Below are positions 43,413 to 52,689 of a stretch of DNA of 64,000 bases, one piece after another. Under the pieces are notes generated by a model that worked only from the letters and a program-made list of their open reading frames with translations, searched no databases and was not told the DNA's origin. Positions within the stretch are counted from its first letter, which is position 1; each line of letters starts with the position of its first letter. The translations under genes and the position numbers were made by a program. This DNA comes from Sphingobacteriia bacterium (GTDB lineage Bacteria; Bacteroidota; Bacteroidia; Chitinophagales; Chitinophagaceae): positions 124,001 to 188,000 of the forward strand of contig JAECQP010000001.1 in NCBI GenBank assembly GCA_015999745.1, read 5' to 3'.

Positions 43413-43441
43413 TAAAAAAGCCCCGGCCTTTCGGTCGGGGC
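43413..43441 (-). terminator. Rho-independent terminator of recA
   Basis: In the minus direction GCCCCGACC / GGCCGGGGC (one G-T type mismatch at the top) with loop GAAA, followed by TTTTTT, 28 bases after the recA stop. Confidence 0.88.
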
Positions 43442-43468
43442 GGATAGTTACTAACCCATCTAAACTAT

Positions 43469-44488
43469 TTATTTTTCTGCTGCCGCAGCCGGCTGCGTAT
43501 CACTGGCCAGTTTTGCACGTATTTTCCCTTCAATCTCATTGGCCAGCTCAGGATTATCGTGCAGGAGCGTTTTCACCGCATCCCGGCCCTGACCCAGTTT
43601 ATTACCTTCGTAGCTAAACCAGCTACCGCTTTTTTGCACAATACCCAGTTCAACACCCATATCAATGATTTCTCCCACTTTGCTGATACCTTCTCCAAAC
43701 ATGAGGTCAAATTCTGCCGCGCGGAACGGAGGAGCTACCTTGTTTTTAACCACTTTTACCTTTACATGGTTTCCGATGGCTGCATCTCCATCTTTAATCT
43801 GGGTCATTCTCCTGATATCAAGGCGAACGGAAGCGTAAAATTTCAGTGCATTACCGCCGGTGGTGGTTTCGGGGTTACCGAACATTACGCCAATTTTTTC
43901 CCGAAGCTGGTTGATGAATATGCAAACCGTGTTGGTTTTATTAATCGTTGCAGTCAATTTACGCAGCGCCTGGCTCATTAATCTTGCATGGAGACCCATT
44001 TTACTGTCTCCCATTTCTCCTTCCAGTTCGCTTTTTGGAACGAGGGCTGCTACAGAATCAATGACTACCACATCCAGTGCTCCGGAAAGTATCAGCCTGT
44101 CGGCGATCTCCAGCGCCTGTTCTCCATAATCCGGCTGGGAAATCAGCAGATTGTCTACATCCACGCCCAGTTTTTGAGCATACGCACTGTCAAATGCGTG
44201 TTCAGCATCTATGATGGCGCACATGCCGCCTTTTTTCTGCGCTTCGGCAATTACGTGGATCGCAATAGTGGTTTTACCGGAAGATTCCGGTCCATATATT
44301 TCAATGATTCTTCCCTTTGGTAATCCACCCACACCCAATGCGGTGTCCAGGCCAATGGAGCCGGTAGAGATTACCTCCATCGGGGCGGTACTTTTTTCAT
44401 TCATGAGCATCACGCTGCCCTTTCCATAATCTTTATCGATCTTATCAATCGTTAGTTTCAGCGCCTTCAGTTTTTCTGCGTTACTCAT
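43469..44488 (-). CDS. recA: Recombinase RecA
   Basis: 339 residues, full length. Walker [12 protein letters not shown] (66-73), the Walker B strand [16 protein letters not shown] loop segments [19 protein letters not shown] and [17 protein letters not shown] are all as in the family. RecA forms filaments on single-stranded DNA for strand exchange and for repair. The C-terminal tail (QPAAAAEK) is short and less acidic than in E. coli. A -7 box lies 20 bases upstream. No LexA box was seen, in keeping with many Bacteroidota. The terminator follows directly. Confidence 0.98.
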   Translation of the reverse strand: MSNAEKLKALKLTIDKIDKDYGKGSVMLMNEKSTAPMEVISTGSIGLDTALGVGGLPKGRIIEIYGPESSGKTTIAIHVIAEAQKKGGMCAIIDAEHAFDSAYAQKLGVDVDNLLISQPDYGEQALEIADRLILSGALDVVVIDSVAALVPKSELEGEMGDSKMGLHARLMSQALRKLTATINKTNTVCIFINQLREKIGVMFGNPETTTGGNALKFYASVRLDIRRMTQIKDGDAAIGNHVKVKVVKNKVAPPFRAAEFDLMFGEGISKVGEIIDMGVELGIVQKSGSWFSYEGNKLGQGRDAVKTLLHDNPELANEIEGKIRAKLASDTQPAAAAEK

Positions 44489-44507
44489 GTAATTAAGGTT
44501 TTGTGGT

Positions 44508-44515
44508 CAAATTTA
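44508..44515 (-). promoter_or_regulatory. -7 box of recA
   Basis: The minus strand carries TAAATTTG, a match to TAnnTTTG, 19 bases upstream of the recA ATG in a strongly AT-rich stretch. Confidence 0.45.
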
Positions 44516-44605
44516 ATGGTGATGTAAAACTAATGGGTTTTTATTAATTAACACTAATTTTTTTAGTATTTTTTTACTAACGGGTTTAGTTTTGCTTTTA
44601 TTGTA

Positions 44606-44644
44606 CTAAAAATAATACGCCGCCATTTGGGATGGCAGCGTATT
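44606..44644 (-). terminator. Rho-independent terminator of the ggt gene
   Basis: In the minus direction AATACGCTGCCAT / ATGGCGGCGTATT forms a 13-base stem with one mismatch and a 5-base loop, followed by ATTTTTAG, 32 bases after the ggt stop codon. Confidence 0.75.
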
Positions 44645-44675
44645 AGCACTGTTTTTGAGAAATTTTTCACGGTTT

Positions 44676-46568
44676 TTACCAGCCGATCCCATAATCTTCC
44701 CCGTTATTGGAAGACCCGCCCCAGATAGAACCATGTTTTCTATCGAGGAAAATGGCATTAATCGGGCCGCTTGTCCGGTCGCCGAAACTGAGCTTATAGC
44801 CCATTTTCTTCAGCGCTTCCCTGGCTGGCTCCGGTGTTTTGGTAGATAGCAGAATATTGCCCGGTCTGGGTTTACGGTCACTGATTTTGGTACCGCCTAG
44901 CGAGAGCCAGAGCTGATTGGTATTGATATTGGCTGCTTCGCAGGCCTGCTGAACCGTCATTCCAAACTCATGCATGTTTAAAAAGAACTGGATCAGGTTC
45001 TGGTCTTGTGTATCTCCTCCCTGCACCGCAAAAGACAAATATGGTTTACCCTCTTTCAGCGCCATGGAGGGAGTAAGGGTTACCCTTGGCCGCTTACCGG
45101 GCTCCACTACATTAAAGGGGTTGAGACTGGCATCCAGTACAAAGCTTTGCATACGCTGGCTCATGCCCACACCTGTATTACCTGCAATACAGGCCGGCAA
45201 CCAGCCGCCGCTAGGGGTAATGGATACCACCCATCCCTCGGCATCTGCGGCCTCCACACTGGTGGTTCCCCGCCAGAGACGGTCCATATATAACTCCTTC
45301 TCTAGCATAGCTGTTGCCGTACTGTCGTGTGCAGGAACAAAATTTCTTTTGCCCGTACTGTCTTCTTCCGGTTTTCTTTTTTTCAGGAGTTCGGTATAGG
45401 GATTCACACCGCCTTCAAAAGGATATGGGTCGCCCGGGCCTATGTCGGCCACATTTTTTTCCGGATTAATTTCTTTTGCGCGTTGCTTTGCATATTCCTT
45501 ACTGAGCAAACCCTTCATGGGTTGTTTGGTGGGGGCATATGCCGGATCTCCATAATAAAAGTCCCTGTCTGCAAATGCAAGGCTCATAGACTGGTACACG
45601 GTGTTGATGTATTGAGGAGAATTATATCCCATGTTTTTCAGGTCGAAATTTTCCAGGATATTGAGCGACTGCAACAGCACAGGCCCCTGGGTCCACTGAG
45701 ATAATTTGTAAACATCTACGCCTTTATAGTTTATTTTCATCGGCTCTTCTTCCTTTACTTTCCAATTGGCCAGGTCGGCCCTGGTAATCAAACCGCCTTG
45801 TTCCGTGCTGCCTCTTACAAATTCATCCGCTATATCTCCTTTATAAAAACGATCATAGGCAGCCTGAATAGCCTGCCTGCGTGTTTTTTTTGATTTTAAT
45901 GCAGCCTGCTCCGCTTCCACCAGTTTGGTGAGTGTGTTCAAGAGATCTTTTTGTACAAAAATTTCTCCGGCTTCGGGCGCTTCTCTTTTTTCACCAGGGT
46001 GGGTGAGGAAAACTTTTTTACTGTAGGGCCATTGTTTAATCCGGTCCTTTCCGCGTTCGATGCTGTTAGCGGTCTGCGCTTCAATGGGATATCCTGCAGC
46101 CAGTTGCATGGCCGGAGCCAGTACCTGTTGTAGACTCATGGTTCCGTATTGGGCCAGCATATGGCAGATTCCTCCAACTGTTCCCGGCGTTACTGCGGCC
46201 AGCGGGCCATATTCCGGAGGAAAATTGTACCCTTTGCCTTTAAAGAAGGCTGCAGTAGCCCCGGTTGGCGCTACCCCCAGTGCATTAATGCCAATTACTT
46301 TTCCTGTTTTCGGGTTGTAGATCAGCGCCTGGGTTTCTCCACCCCAACTCAGCACATCCCACATGGTGCAGGTAGCGGCCAGCATGGCACATGCAGCATC
46401 CACGGCATTTCCTCCCTGCTGAAATATCATGGAGCCGGCTGTAGCAGCAAGGGGTTTTCCGGTAATGGCCATCCATTTTTTTCCATGCAATGGTGGCTTT
46501 TGGGTGGGTTGGCTAAATGCCGTTGCTGTTAATAAAGCAGCAGTAAAAAAAAGCAGGGATTTTCTCAT
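44676..46568 (-). CDS. ggt: Gamma-glutamyltransferase, secreted
   Basis: 630 residues with signal peptide (MRKSLLFFTAALLTATAFSQ). It is a gamma-glutamyltransferase of the Ntn-hydrolase fold: an N-terminal large subunit with VDAACAMLAATCTMWDVLSW and PPEYGPLAAVTPGTVGG, and the small subunit starting with the nucleophile Thr in WRGTTSVEAADAEGWVVSIT, where autocleavage should occur. SGGWLPA and GKRPRVTLTPSMAL follow. The usual glutamate-binding Arg lies in the large subunit but I did not map it. It splits gamma-glutamyl bonds such as in glutathione, in the periplasm. It lies 32 bases after an M19 dipeptidase gene on the same strand. Alternative: cephalosporin acylase-like acylase. Confidence 0.9.
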   Translation of the reverse strand: MRKSLLFFTAALLTATAFSQPTQKPPLHGKKWMAITGKPLAATAGSMIFQQGGNAVDAACAMLAATCTMWDVLSWGGETQALIYNPKTGKVIGINALGVAPTGATAAFFKGKGYNFPPEYGPLAAVTPGTVGGICHMLAQYGTMSLQQVLAPAMQLAAGYPIEAQTANSIERGKDRIKQWPYSKKVFLTHPGEKREAPEAGEIFVQKDLLNTLTKLVEAEQAALKSKKTRRQAIQAAYDRFYKGDIADEFVRGSTEQGGLITRADLANWKVKEEEPMKINYKGVDVYKLSQWTQGPVLLQSLNILENFDLKNMGYNSPQYINTVYQSMSLAFADRDFYYGDPAYAPTKQPMKGLLSKEYAKQRAKEINPEKNVADIGPGDPYPFEGGVNPYTELLKKRKPEEDSTGKRNFVPAHDSTATAMLEKELYMDRLWRGTTSVEAADAEGWVVSITPSGGWLPACIAGNTGVGMSQRMQSFVLDASLNPFNVVEPGKRPRVTLTPSMALKEGKPYLSFAVQGGDTQDQNLIQFFLNMHEFGMTVQQACEAANINTNQLWLSLGGTKISDRKPRPGNILLSTKTPEPAREALKKMGYKLSFGDRTSGPINAIFLDRKHGSIWGGSSNNGEDYGIGW

Positions 46569-46600
46569 AACAGTAATGGTTGTAGGGTGAAGTTATTTAT

Positions 46601-47665
46601 TCAATTATTTTCATTGGCTTTGAGTACCCTTAAAAAATTGCCGCCCATAATTTTATAAACAGCTTTTTTGCTGTACCCTCTTTCGAGCAGGGATTTTGTA
46701 ATGAGGGGGTATGAAGTAATATCGTCCAGTTGCTGCGGAGTGGAACTGATCCCGTCAAAATCGGAACCCATTCCAACATGATCTACGCCTATACGTTTAA
46801 CAATATAATCGAGGTGATCCAGTAATGCACTCAACGGTGGGCGAATTGCGAGCGAGCCCTTTTTAAGAAAATTGCTGTCTATAAACCCGGAATAGAAATT
46901 CAACTGAATCACGCCTTTGTTTTTTCCAATGGCATCGATCTGGTCATCCTTCAGATTTCTGGAAACGGGACAGAGGGCATAGGCATTGCTATGCGAAACC
47001 AGCACCGGTTTAGTAGTAACGGCCATAGCATCTTTAAATGTTTGCTCTCCCACATGACTCAGGTCTACCAGCATTCCCAACTGGTTCATGCGTTGTATCA
47101 CCTGTTTTCCAAAATCAGATAAGCCGGCTTTAGCATGGGGCAGTGTCTGATCGCTTTCATCTTTTGCAGAGCTGGCCCATGCTGTGGAATTATTCCAGGT
47201 AAGTGTCATATAACGTGCGCCCCGATTATAAAAATAGTTGAGGTGGTCTATGTCGTCTTCGAGCATATGGCCGCCTTCCACACCGTACATAGCCGCAAGT
47301 TTATGCCGACGGATCGCTTTTTTGAGCTGGCCCGGAGTTTTAACGAGTACGATTTTATCCGGGTTTCTTGCAATAACCGCGTCGAGGGTATCCATTTCCC
47401 GATTGGCCCAGGCAAAAGGGTTTTGTTTTTCCCCATCACACCAAACCGAAAATAGTTGAACATCAATACCGGCTTTGCTAAAGCGATTCAGATCAGAATG
47501 TGTTTTTCCCTGCAGATCCAGGTCTATCTGCACATTTTTTTCGAGGGAAGCCGTCAGAATATCATTGTGCGAATCGACCAATACCGCTTTTCGGTGAATT
47601 TTCTGGTAATCTTGTCCATACACGGCGGAACAGGTAAGAAAAAGCAGGCCCAACAGAGGTCTCAT
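46601..47665 (-). CDS. Membrane dipeptidase (M19, renal dipeptidase type)
   Basis: 354 residues with a short signal (MRPLLGLLFLTCSAVYGQ). The zinc ligands of M19 are visible: LVDSHNDIL (His-x-Asp), AMYGVEGGHMLEDD (bridging Glu), LVDLSHVGEQT and LVSHSNAYALCPVSRN (His), plus MGSDFDGI at the end of the barrel. It cleaves dipeptides, Cys-Gly being the classic one, in the periplasm. Together with the gamma-glutamyltransferase just downstream it can break glutathione fully into amino acids. Activity on D-amino acid dipeptides or beta-lactams is also known in the family. Confidence 0.92.
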   Translation of the reverse strand: MRPLLGLLFLTCSAVYGQDYQKIHRKAVLVDSHNDILTASLEKNVQIDLDLQGKTHSDLNRFSKAGIDVQLFSVWCDGEKQNPFAWANREMDTLDAVIARNPDKIVLVKTPGQLKKAIRRHKLAAMYGVEGGHMLEDDIDHLNYFYNRGARYMTLTWNNSTAWASSAKDESDQTLPHAKAGLSDFGKQVIQRMNQLGMLVDLSHVGEQTFKDAMAVTTKPVLVSHSNAYALCPVSRNLKDDQIDAIGKNKGVIQLNFYSGFIDSNFLKKGSLAIRPPLSALLDHLDYIVKRIGVDHVGMGSDFDGISSTPQQLDDITSYPLITKSLLERGYSKKAVYKIMGGNFLRVLKANENN

Positions 47666-47724
47666 ACAGTTTTGGTTGATTGAAGCTAAAGCTAAAAAAA
47701 ATGCAGGTACCCCGAATGGTTATT

Positions 47725-48393
47725 TTATAAATGAATCAAATCAGAAAAATCTTTAATAATCAGGTCGGCTTCAGCCAATTCAGCTTCTGTTTGTGTAGTA
47801 GTAAGCGCCACTACATTCATTCCTGCGGCTTTGGCCGCTTCAACACCCACTGCAGCATCTTCAAAAACCAGGCAGGAACCGGGAGAAACATGCAGCGCTT
47901 CCGCTGTTTTTAAAAAAATTTCGGGATGGGGCTTTCCGTGCGTAATATGTTCGGAGTTTATTACGGCAGAAAAAAATTTACGGACAGGAATATGTTCGAA
48001 CATAAAATTAATATTAACCTGAATGCCTGATGTAGCAATACCCATGGGTATATTTTTCTCCTCCAGCAATTTCAGTAATCCGGTTAATCCTTCTACGGGT
48101 TGTATAAATGGTTGGTATATTCTCCGGTAAACGGCTTCTTTTTCCAGTGCATAGACCATGGCCTCCTCTTTGGTCATCGTTCGGCGGTAGATATATTCAA
48201 TGGCGTCTTTATTGGTTCTGCCGTTAATATTCTTCCTGTATTCTTCTTCGGTAATATTTATTCCAAGATCAGTAAGGTATTGTCGCCAGGCGGCAAGATG
48301 ATAGGCATTATTATCTATCATTGTTCCATCCAGATCAAAAATCACCGCTTTAATATTCCATTTACTGACGAGTTGATCGATAGTTTGTTTCAT
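47725..48393 (-). CDS. HAD-family phosphatase / beta-phosphoglucomutase-like
   Basis: 222 residues. HAD motif I is VIFDLDGTMIDNNAYH, motif II GIATSGIQVN, motif III TH-GKPHPEIF with the lysine, and motif IV SCLVFEDAAVGVEAAKAAGM. The helical cap (about 28-100) is of the C1 type. It belongs to the beta-phosphoglucomutase/phosphatase group; the exact substrate may be a sugar phosphate. It lies 39 bases downstream of nadA on the same strand, without a known link. Cytoplasmic. Motif set is complete. Confidence 0.9.
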   Translation of the reverse strand: MKQTIDQLVSKWNIKAVIFDLDGTMIDNNAYHLAAWRQYLTDLGINITEEEYRKNINGRTNKDAIEYIYRRTMTKEEAMVYALEKEAVYRRIYQPFIQPVEGLTGLLKLLEEKNIPMGIATSGIQVNINFMFEHIPVRKFFSAVINSEHITHGKPHPEIFLKTAEALHVSPGSCLVFEDAAVGVEAAKAAGMNVVALTTTQTEAELAEADLIIKDFSDLIHL

Positions 48394-48432
48394 TTATTTT
48401 GCGCGAATAAGGTGATACTATCCTTTTTAAAA

Positions 48433-49437
48433 CTATATAATTCCCTGACTCCTGCTTATTTCCATCATTTTATCCATCGGCTTTTTAGCGGCCAGCCGGA
48501 GTGTTTCGTCCATGGTAAGTTCCGGCAGTTCATACCTGAGACAGAGATAGATTTTTTCGAGAGTATTCAGCTTCATATGCGGGCAGTCGTTACAGGCACA
48601 ATTATTATTAGGAGGTGCTGGAATAAATGTTTTTTGAGGAGACTGAAGCTGCATTTGGTGAAGGATGCCCGTTTCAGTTGCTACAATAAATTCTTCCGCA
48701 CTATCCGAAGCGGAGTATTTTAATAATTGTGTGGTACTTCCGATATAATCAGCTACGTTCAATACTGCCTCTTCGCATTCCGGGTGAGCCAAAACTTTTG
48801 CTTTAGGATGCCTGAGTTTGAGTTTGGTTATTTTCTCAAGACTGAATATTTCGTGTACCATACAGGCGCCATTCCACAAAAGCATATTTCTTCCGGATCT
48901 TTTATTGAGCCATGCGCCTAAATTCCTGTCCGGGGCAAAAATAATGGGCTGGTCTTTTGGTAAGGAATCAATGATTTTTTCTGCATTACTACTCGTACAG
49001 ATGATGTCACTAAGGGCTTTAATTTCTGCTGTGCAATTGATATAAGAAATAACAATATGATCGGGATGTTTTTCTCTGAAAGCCTTAAAAAGGGGGGTTG
49101 GAGCGCTGTCTGCCAGGGAGCAGCCTGCTTTTAAATCGGGTAGGATTACCTTTTTGGAGGGGTTCAGAATCTTAGCGGTTTCTGCCATGAAATGCACACC
49201 GGCAAAAACGATCATGTCTGCCGTAGTCTGTTCAGCCTGCTGAGCCAGTCCAAGACTATCCCCGATGTAATCGGCCACATCCTGGATATCGGTTTCCTGG
49301 TAGTAATGGGCGAGCAGTATGGCATTTTTTTCTTTTTTGAGTTTTTGTATCTCAGCAAAGAGATCGATTTGCGGATCAATTTCCAAATCTAAAAATCCTT
49401 TATCGTTGATTTGCGCTTTAGCGGTGTTAATATCCAC
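48433..49437 (-). CDS. nadA: Quinolinate synthase
   Basis: 334 residues. NadA condenses iminoaspartate with dihydroxyacetone phosphate to quinolinate, the first ring of NAD, using a [4Fe-4S] cluster. Cysteines expected for the cluster: Cys106 in LKAGCSLAD, Cys in [14 protein letters not shown], and the CxxCP-type motif [14 protein letters not shown] near the C terminus. Other signatures are [20 protein letters not shown] and [10 protein letters not shown]-like [10 protein letters not shown]. nadB and nadC are not in the window. It is divergently oriented from the foldase gene across the AT-rich region. Confidence 0.95.
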   Translation of the reverse strand: MDINTAKAQINDKGFLDLEIDPQIDLFAEIQKLKKEKNAILLAHYYQETDIQDVADYIGDSLGLAQQAEQTTADMIVFAGVHFMAETAKILNPSKKVILPDLKAGCSLADSAPTPLFKAFREKHPDHIVISYINCTAEIKALSDIICTSSNAEKIIDSLPKDQPIIFAPDRNLGAWLNKRSGRNMLLWNGACMVHEIFSLEKITKLKLRHPKAKVLAHPECEEAVLNVADYIGSTTQLLKYSASDSAEEFIVATETGILHQMQLQSPQKTFIPAPPNNNCACNDCPHMKLNTLEKIYLCLRYELPELTMDETLRLAAKKPMDKMMEISRSQGII

Positions 49438-49903
49438 GGTAATAATATTTAATAATACATTTTTATAAAAACAGCTACTACTATTATGGGTGTGTATATC
49501 GTGATAACTTAATTACACACAAAAAGCAAAGTTAATAAGACTGAGGTTATTACCTGTTATTAACAGTTATATTAACAGGTTAAACTACAGGCAGTATTGA
49601 TTTTTTCTGTTTTTTACACAGGTAGGGATAACATCGTTCACATGTATGATTTAAATGAACTCACCGGTTTTCCACTGTTAATTAACAGGGATAATAAGGT
49701 GGTTATTTTTACCCTCCCCCTCCTTTTGTTACCTGATAGGTGAACTTATTCTATTGTTTTTCACGTTAAAAAGGGAAAAAAATCCTTTTTTCCACTGCCT
49801 TTAGGGTTTACCAACAGCCTTTTGTGGATAATTTATGACTGGTTTTTCCCTTATTTTTGCCTCCCCGCTAAAGATCTGGGGAAATTATATCAATCTAACT
49901 ATT
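49438..49903. other. AT-rich divergent intergenic region with DnaA-box-like sites
   Basis: This 466-base stretch has no gene. A perfect DnaA box (TTATCCACA on the minus strand) lies at 49823-49831. Near-matches are TTTTACACA (49612-49620), TGTGTATAT (49491-49499), and TTTTCCACT twice (49668-49676 and about 49787-49795). There are also repeated TTAACAGG elements at about 49558-49580 and 49678-49690. The region is the divergence point of the left, mostly minus-strand, genes and the right, plus-strand, genes. An origin of replication or a DnaA-controlled promoter is possible. The promoter of the foldase gene is in its right end. Confidence 0.4.
49852..49859 (+). promoter_or_regulatory. -7 box of the PpiD/SurA-like gene
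   Basis: TATTTTTG matches TAnnTTTG, 44 bases before the ATG at 49904, and lies 20 bases after the perfect DnaA box. Confidence 0.45.
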
Positions 49904-51994
49904 ATGTCTGTAATTCAAAGTATTCGCGACAGGGGTTCATGGATCGTTTTTGTAATTATTGCGCTGGCCTTAATTGCTTTTATTCTGCAGGATGGTGCGA
50001 AGCGTGGAGGAACTGCTTTTTCCAACAGTTCTGTAATTACCAAAGTGAATGGTAAGGCTATTCAAAGAGGTGCGTTTGAAGAAAAACTAAAAATGCAGGA
50101 GACTATGTACGCATCCCAGGGTGCTACACGGGACCAGTTACTTGGAAATGTGTGGAACCAGGAAGTGGAAAGAGTGGTATTGGATCAGGAATTCGAAAAG
50201 CTTGGTTTGGTAGTAACTGCAAAAGAACTGAACGAGGTCCTTTTTAGTGAAAATTCTCCCCTTCGGCAGGAATTTACAGATCCCAATACGGGTGTATTTC
50301 GTGTAGACGACGCAAAGCGTGCATTTGCACAAATCAAGAAGAGTAAAAATGCAGAACAGATTAAAATGATCAATGCTGCATATATGGAGCCTACCATCCA
50401 GAATGGTATGCGAACAAAATACCAGAACCTGCTGATACAATCCGCTTATTTACCTAAGTGGGTAGTGGAAAAGCAGGTTGCTGATAACAATGCTGTTGCT
50501 GCTGTTTCTTATGTATACTTTCCTTATGTTTCTGTTTCCGACAGCCTGGCTAAGGTATCAGATGATGATATCAATGCCTATGTTAAGAAACATGCTAATC
50601 AGTTTGAAAAAGCAGAAGAAACCAGGTCTATATCTTTCGTTAGTTTCAATGCAGGCCCTTCTTCTGCGGATTCTGCGACCGCATTGGAACAGATCAGTAC
50701 TTTATCAAAAGATTTTGTTGCTGCTACGGACGCTAAAGCATTTATCGGAAAAGTTGGTTCTGAAATTCCTTTCTACGATAGTTATTTCAGTGGTTCTAAA
50801 ATGCAGATGGCTATGAAAGATTCCATTGTACGTTTGCCTGTAGGTGGTTTATTTGGACCATACCTGGATGGTGGTAACTATGTATATGCTAAAATGATTG
50901 CTGCCAAACAATGGCCCGACAGCGCCAAGGTGCGTCATATCCTGGTTGCTACGGCTGATCCAAACAGTGGTCAGCTGGTTCGCCCGGATACTTTAGCTAA
51001 AAGAGTGATTGACAGCATTGAAAATGCCATCAAAAACGGAGCTGATTTTACAACACTTGCGTTCAAATATTCTGAGGACCAGGGCAGTAAGGCCCGGGGA
51101 GGTGAAATTGAATATTTTCCACAGGGTCAGATGGTTGTTCCTTTTAACGACTTTGCTTTTGACCATGCTGTTGGAAGTAAAGGTGTAGTGAAATCTGATT
51201 TTGGATACCATTATATAGAGGTACTGGGACATAAAAATATGGGCCCGGCCTACAAAGTTGCTTACCTGGCTAAACCGATTGTTGCCAGCAATGAAACGAT
51301 CAGCGCTGCAAGTACAGCGGCTTCTCAGTTTACTGTTAGCAGTAAAAACAGTAAGCAGTTTAACGAGAACGCTTCAAAACAGGGTATACAGGTATTACCA
51401 GCTTCCGAAATAAAGGAAAATGATTTTATGATCAACGCCATTGGTTCTTCCAGAACACTGGTACGCTGGATATATGAAAAGAAACTGGGTGATATTTCAG
51501 AACCGGTGGAAGTGGGCGACCGTTATATTGTAGCAATGATCAGTGCGATCAATAAGCCGGGATTAATGAGCGCAAACGAAGCCCGTCCACTAACAGAAGG
51601 TATTATTCGTAACGAAAAGAAAGCCAGCCACATTATTGAAACCAAGATGAAGGGTAGCAGCCTGGAAGATTATTCCAAAGCGACCGGATCACCTGTTCTT
51701 CGTGCAGACAGTATTTCCTTTAGCGCTTCTTTTGTTTCCGGAATTGGCAGCGAACCCAAAGTGGTGGGCGCCGCTTTCAATAAGGCATTACTTGGGAAAG
51801 CCAGCGAACCAATTGCCGGTGAAACAGGTGTATTTGCCGTAAAAGGAGAATCTGTGGGTGCAAAAGCGAATACTACTGATCTTCAGGTAATTAAGGAAAG
51901 CCTGATCCAAACCCGGAAAATGGGTATTTACAGAAGTATTGAATCGCTTAGAAAAGCCGCGGTAATTAAAGATTTCCGGTCTACGTTTTATTAA
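49904..51994 (+). CDS. PpiD/SurA-like membrane-anchored peptidyl-prolyl isomerase
   Basis: 696 residues from the ATG at 49904 (MSVIQSIRDRGSWIVFVIIA); an upstream in-frame ATG at 49835 would put 23 odd residues before the membrane anchor and lie before the promoter. One N-terminal membrane helix (about 12-30), a SurA_N-like helical region (about 50-230), and one rotamase domain (about 345-460) with VRHILVATADPNSG, FTTLAFKYSEDQGSKARGGE and FAFDHAVGSKGVVKSDFGYH. The C-terminal 200 residues resemble the second, degenerate chaperone part. It should be a periplasmic foldase for outer-membrane proteins. No partner genes nearby. Confidence 0.92.
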   Translation: MSVIQSIRDRGSWIVFVIIALALIAFILQDGAKRGGTAFSNSSVITKVNGKAIQRGAFEEKLKMQETMYASQGATRDQLLGNVWNQEVERVVLDQEFEKLGLVVTAKELNEVLFSENSPLRQEFTDPNTGVFRVDDAKRAFAQIKKSKNAEQIKMINAAYMEPTIQNGMRTKYQNLLIQSAYLPKWVVEKQVADNNAVAAVSYVYFPYVSVSDSLAKVSDDDINAYVKKHANQFEKAEETRSISFVSFNAGPSSADSATALEQISTLSKDFVAATDAKAFIGKVGSEIPFYDSYFSGSKMQMAMKDSIVRLPVGGLFGPYLDGGNYVYAKMIAAKQWPDSAKVRHILVATADPNSGQLVRPDTLAKRVIDSIENAIKNGADFTTLAFKYSEDQGSKARGGEIEYFPQGQMVVPFNDFAFDHAVGSKGVVKSDFGYHYIEVLGHKNMGPAYKVAYLAKPIVASNETISAASTAASQFTVSSKNSKQFNENASKQGIQVLPASEIKENDFMINAIGSSRTLVRWIYEKKLGDISEPVEVGDRYIVAMISAINKPGLMSANEARPLTEGIIRNEKKASHIIETKMKGSSLEDYSKATGSPVLRADSISFSASFVSGIGSEPKVVGAAFNKALLGKASEPIAGETGVFAVKGESVGAKANTTDLQVIKESLIQTRKMGIYRSIESLRKAAVIKDFRSTFY

Positions 51995-52013
51995 CAGATC
52001 TTTGTTTTTAGTG

Positions 52014-52041
52014 AAGGCCCGGTTATCCGGGCCTTTTCTTT
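52014..52041 (+). terminator. Rho-independent terminator of the foldase gene
   Basis: Perfect 9-bp stem AAGGCCCGG / CCGGGCCTT with a TTAT loop, followed by TTCTTTTT, 19 bases after the stop codon. Confidence 0.88.
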
Positions 52042-52078
52042 TTACAAGAATCGAAACCATGGTCTGAGCAGCTTCTCC

Positions 52079-52086
52079 TATTTTTG
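52079..52086 (+). promoter_or_regulatory. -7 box of the DUF2480 gene
   Basis: TATTTTTG, a TAnnTTTG match, 11 bases before the ATG at 52098, giving a very short leader. Confidence 0.45.
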
Positions 52087-52097
52087 TATTCTCAATT

Positions 52098-52607
52098 ATG
52101 GAAAACTTCGTCAATAAAGTTGCGGAAAGCGGCATCATCAGCCTGGACCTGGAGGAATACTATCCCAAAGAACCGGTGATGGTATTTGATCTGAAAGACC
52201 ATCTTTTTATGGGCCTGATCCTGAAAGAAAAGGATTTTCGCGCTGCTCTCCTGGCAATAGACTGGGATCAATACAGCGGGGCTCATGTTGCCATAACCTG
52301 TTCTGCTGACGCCATTATCCCCATGTGGGCCAATATGTTGGTGGCTTCCTCCCTGCAACCCGTTGCCAAAACGGTTTTCTTTGGGACTGGACCGCAGCTG
52401 AAAGAGCAGATTTTGCTGAATAATCTCCGCCAGATCAATGCAGCCGACTATACCGATCAGCGGGTGGTTGTAAAGGGGTGCGGAGAGGTTCCTGTCCCGG
52501 AATCCGCATATGTTGCCATTACAACTCAGCTCCGGCCGTATGTAAAGAGTATTATGTACGGAGAGCCATGCAGCACCGTTCCGATTTTCAAGAAAAAGCC
52601 TGCCTAG
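52098..52607 (+). CDS. DUF2480 family protein
   Basis: 169 residues, cytoplasmic. The start NFVNKVAESGIISLDLEEYY, the ILKEKDFRAAL segment and the end CSTVPIFKK are the conserved parts of the DUF2480 family, which is found almost only in Bacteroidota and is single-copy and conserved there. A single strand/helix run with AITCSADAIIPMWANMLVAS suggests a small alpha/beta fold. Function is unknown. The gene stands alone between two terminator/promoter blocks, on the plus strand. Confidence 0.9.
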   Translation: MENFVNKVAESGIISLDLEEYYPKEPVMVFDLKDHLFMGLILKEKDFRAALLAIDWDQYSGAHVAITCSADAIIPMWANMLVASSLQPVAKTVFFGTGPQLKEQILLNNLRQINAADYTDQRVVVKGCGEVPVPESAYVAITTQLRPYVKSIMYGEPCSTVPIFKKKPA

Positions 52608-52671
52608 CCGCCGATTAACCGGATTTACCGCCCTTTGATCTAAATTAAAGATCCTTTAACCCTTTTGGTAT

Positions 52672-52679
52672 TAGTTTTG
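52672..52679 (+). promoter_or_regulatory. -7 box of the LpoB-like operon
   Basis: TAGTTTTG matches TAnnTTTG, 10 bases before the first ATG at 52690. Further ATG at 52708 gives a more usual leader length. Confidence 0.45.
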
Positions 52680-52689
52680 TAGTATTATA

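Noticed and set aside
44489-44675. AT-rich stretch upstream of recA as replication origin
   Set aside because: No DnaA-box-like site was found; it is explained by the recA promoter and the terminator of ggt.
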